64,000 nucleotides of DNA from Geodermatophilaceae bacterium URHA0031 (lineage in GTDB: Bacteria; Actinomycetota; Actinomycetes; Mycobacteriales; Geodermatophilaceae), in the NCBI GenBank assembly GCA_000620205.1, contig JHVP01000002.1:434001-498000 (forward strand). The letters are read 5' to 3'. A program made the position numbers and the translations under genes. The notes beneath the pieces are model-generated. The model searched no databases and was not told the DNA's origin. It was given only the letters and a program-made list of their open reading frames with translations. Every line of letters starts with the position of its first letter. Position 1 is the stretch's first letter. Below are positions 63,918 to 64,000 of the stretch, one piece after another.

Positions 63918-64000
63918 CGCAGCGCCGCCGCGGCGGCCGCACGCAGCCGCACCCCGAGCGCGGCCTCCGCCGCCGCATCGGTGCGGACGACGACCACCCG
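63908..64000 (-). CDS. 3' end of a gene, probably menD
   Basis: Only the last 30 codons are visible, reading RVVVVRTDAAAEAALGVRLR followed by an alanine run and LRQL. The V-x-V-x-TDR-like strand followed by an alanine-rich helix resembles the C-terminus of MenD (SEPHCHC synthase), the enzyme after isochorismate synthase. Too short for certainty. Confidence 0.45.
   Translation of the reverse strand, partial: RVVVVRTDAAAEAALGVRLRAAAAAALRQL

Overview
The window is very GC-rich chromosomal DNA from an actinobacterium. Gene content and order (tRNA-Trp/secE/nusG/rplKA/rplJL/rpoBC/str operon, hadAB next to rpmG, a 14-gene nuo operon, F420-type LLM oxidoreductase, korAB) and the TANNNT-type promoters fit the class. 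Geodermatophilaceae (Blastococcus/Geodermatophilus/Modestobacter-like) is my best guess from sequence flavour, not proven. I see no insertion sequence, prophage, CRISPR array or rRNA.

Layout. (1) 1-5241, minus strand: start of the S10 operon (rplC, rpsJ), then the str operon rpsL-rpsG-fusA-tuf with a good promoter at 5565-5593 and a terminator at 877-911. (2) 5870-8217, plus strand: a cytoplasmic trypsin-like protease, a 71-aa protein resembling the protease's own N-terminal domain, and an LLM-class oxidoreductase. (3) 8318-20683, minus strand: the transcription/translation core in the order tRNA-Trp, secE, nusG, rplK, rplA, rplJ, rplL, rpoB, rpoC. (4) 20883-24970: an aminotransferase, an M1-type lipoprotein peptidase, two hotdog (MaoC/HadAB-like) dehydratase subunits, rpmG, tRNA-Met and tRNA-Thr. 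(5) 25114-34583: an accessory stretch with a membrane GAF-(degenerate GGDEF)-EAL protein preceded by an unrecognised 27-codon ORF, an EspC-like/672-aa pair, a lone TadE-like protein, tRNA-Tyr, YajQ, arsenate reductase, a DUF6131-like membrane peptide, an SGNH hydrolase and HtpX. (6) 34743-39269: korAB (2-oxoacid:ferredoxin oxidoreductase) and a cytochrome P450. (7) 39276-58123, minus strand: nuoA-N (complex I), then a polyprenyl diphosphate synthase and a sugar-dehydrogenase-like lipoprotein. (8) 58369-64000: a proline-rich small ORF, a hypothetical protein, menG, isochorismate synthase, a full GGDEF-EAL protein and the very end of a probable menD.

How it fits together. Regions 7-8 form a respiratory neighbourhood: complex I, the enzyme for the menaquinone side chain at its 3' end, and menaquinone ring-biosynthesis genes just beyond its 5' end. 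A perfect Rex-type operator (TTGTGAA-N4-TTCACAA) lies 129 bp upstream of nuoA, which implies NADH/NAD+ control. Three c-di-GMP-related proteins (an EAL phosphodiesterase with a dead GGDEF domain, YajQ, and an intact GGDEF-EAL) occur in the same window. Several genes without a Shine-Dalgarno sequence have TANNNT exactly 6-7 nt before the start codon, the signature of leaderless transcription.

The most unusual items are the small ORF with a tandem RGWKWT repeat before the EAL gene, a cluster of six GTCCAC motifs resembling actinobacterial DnaA boxes between the EspC-like and TadE-like genes, the protease with its free-standing domain, and a strong hairpin between rpoB and rpoC.
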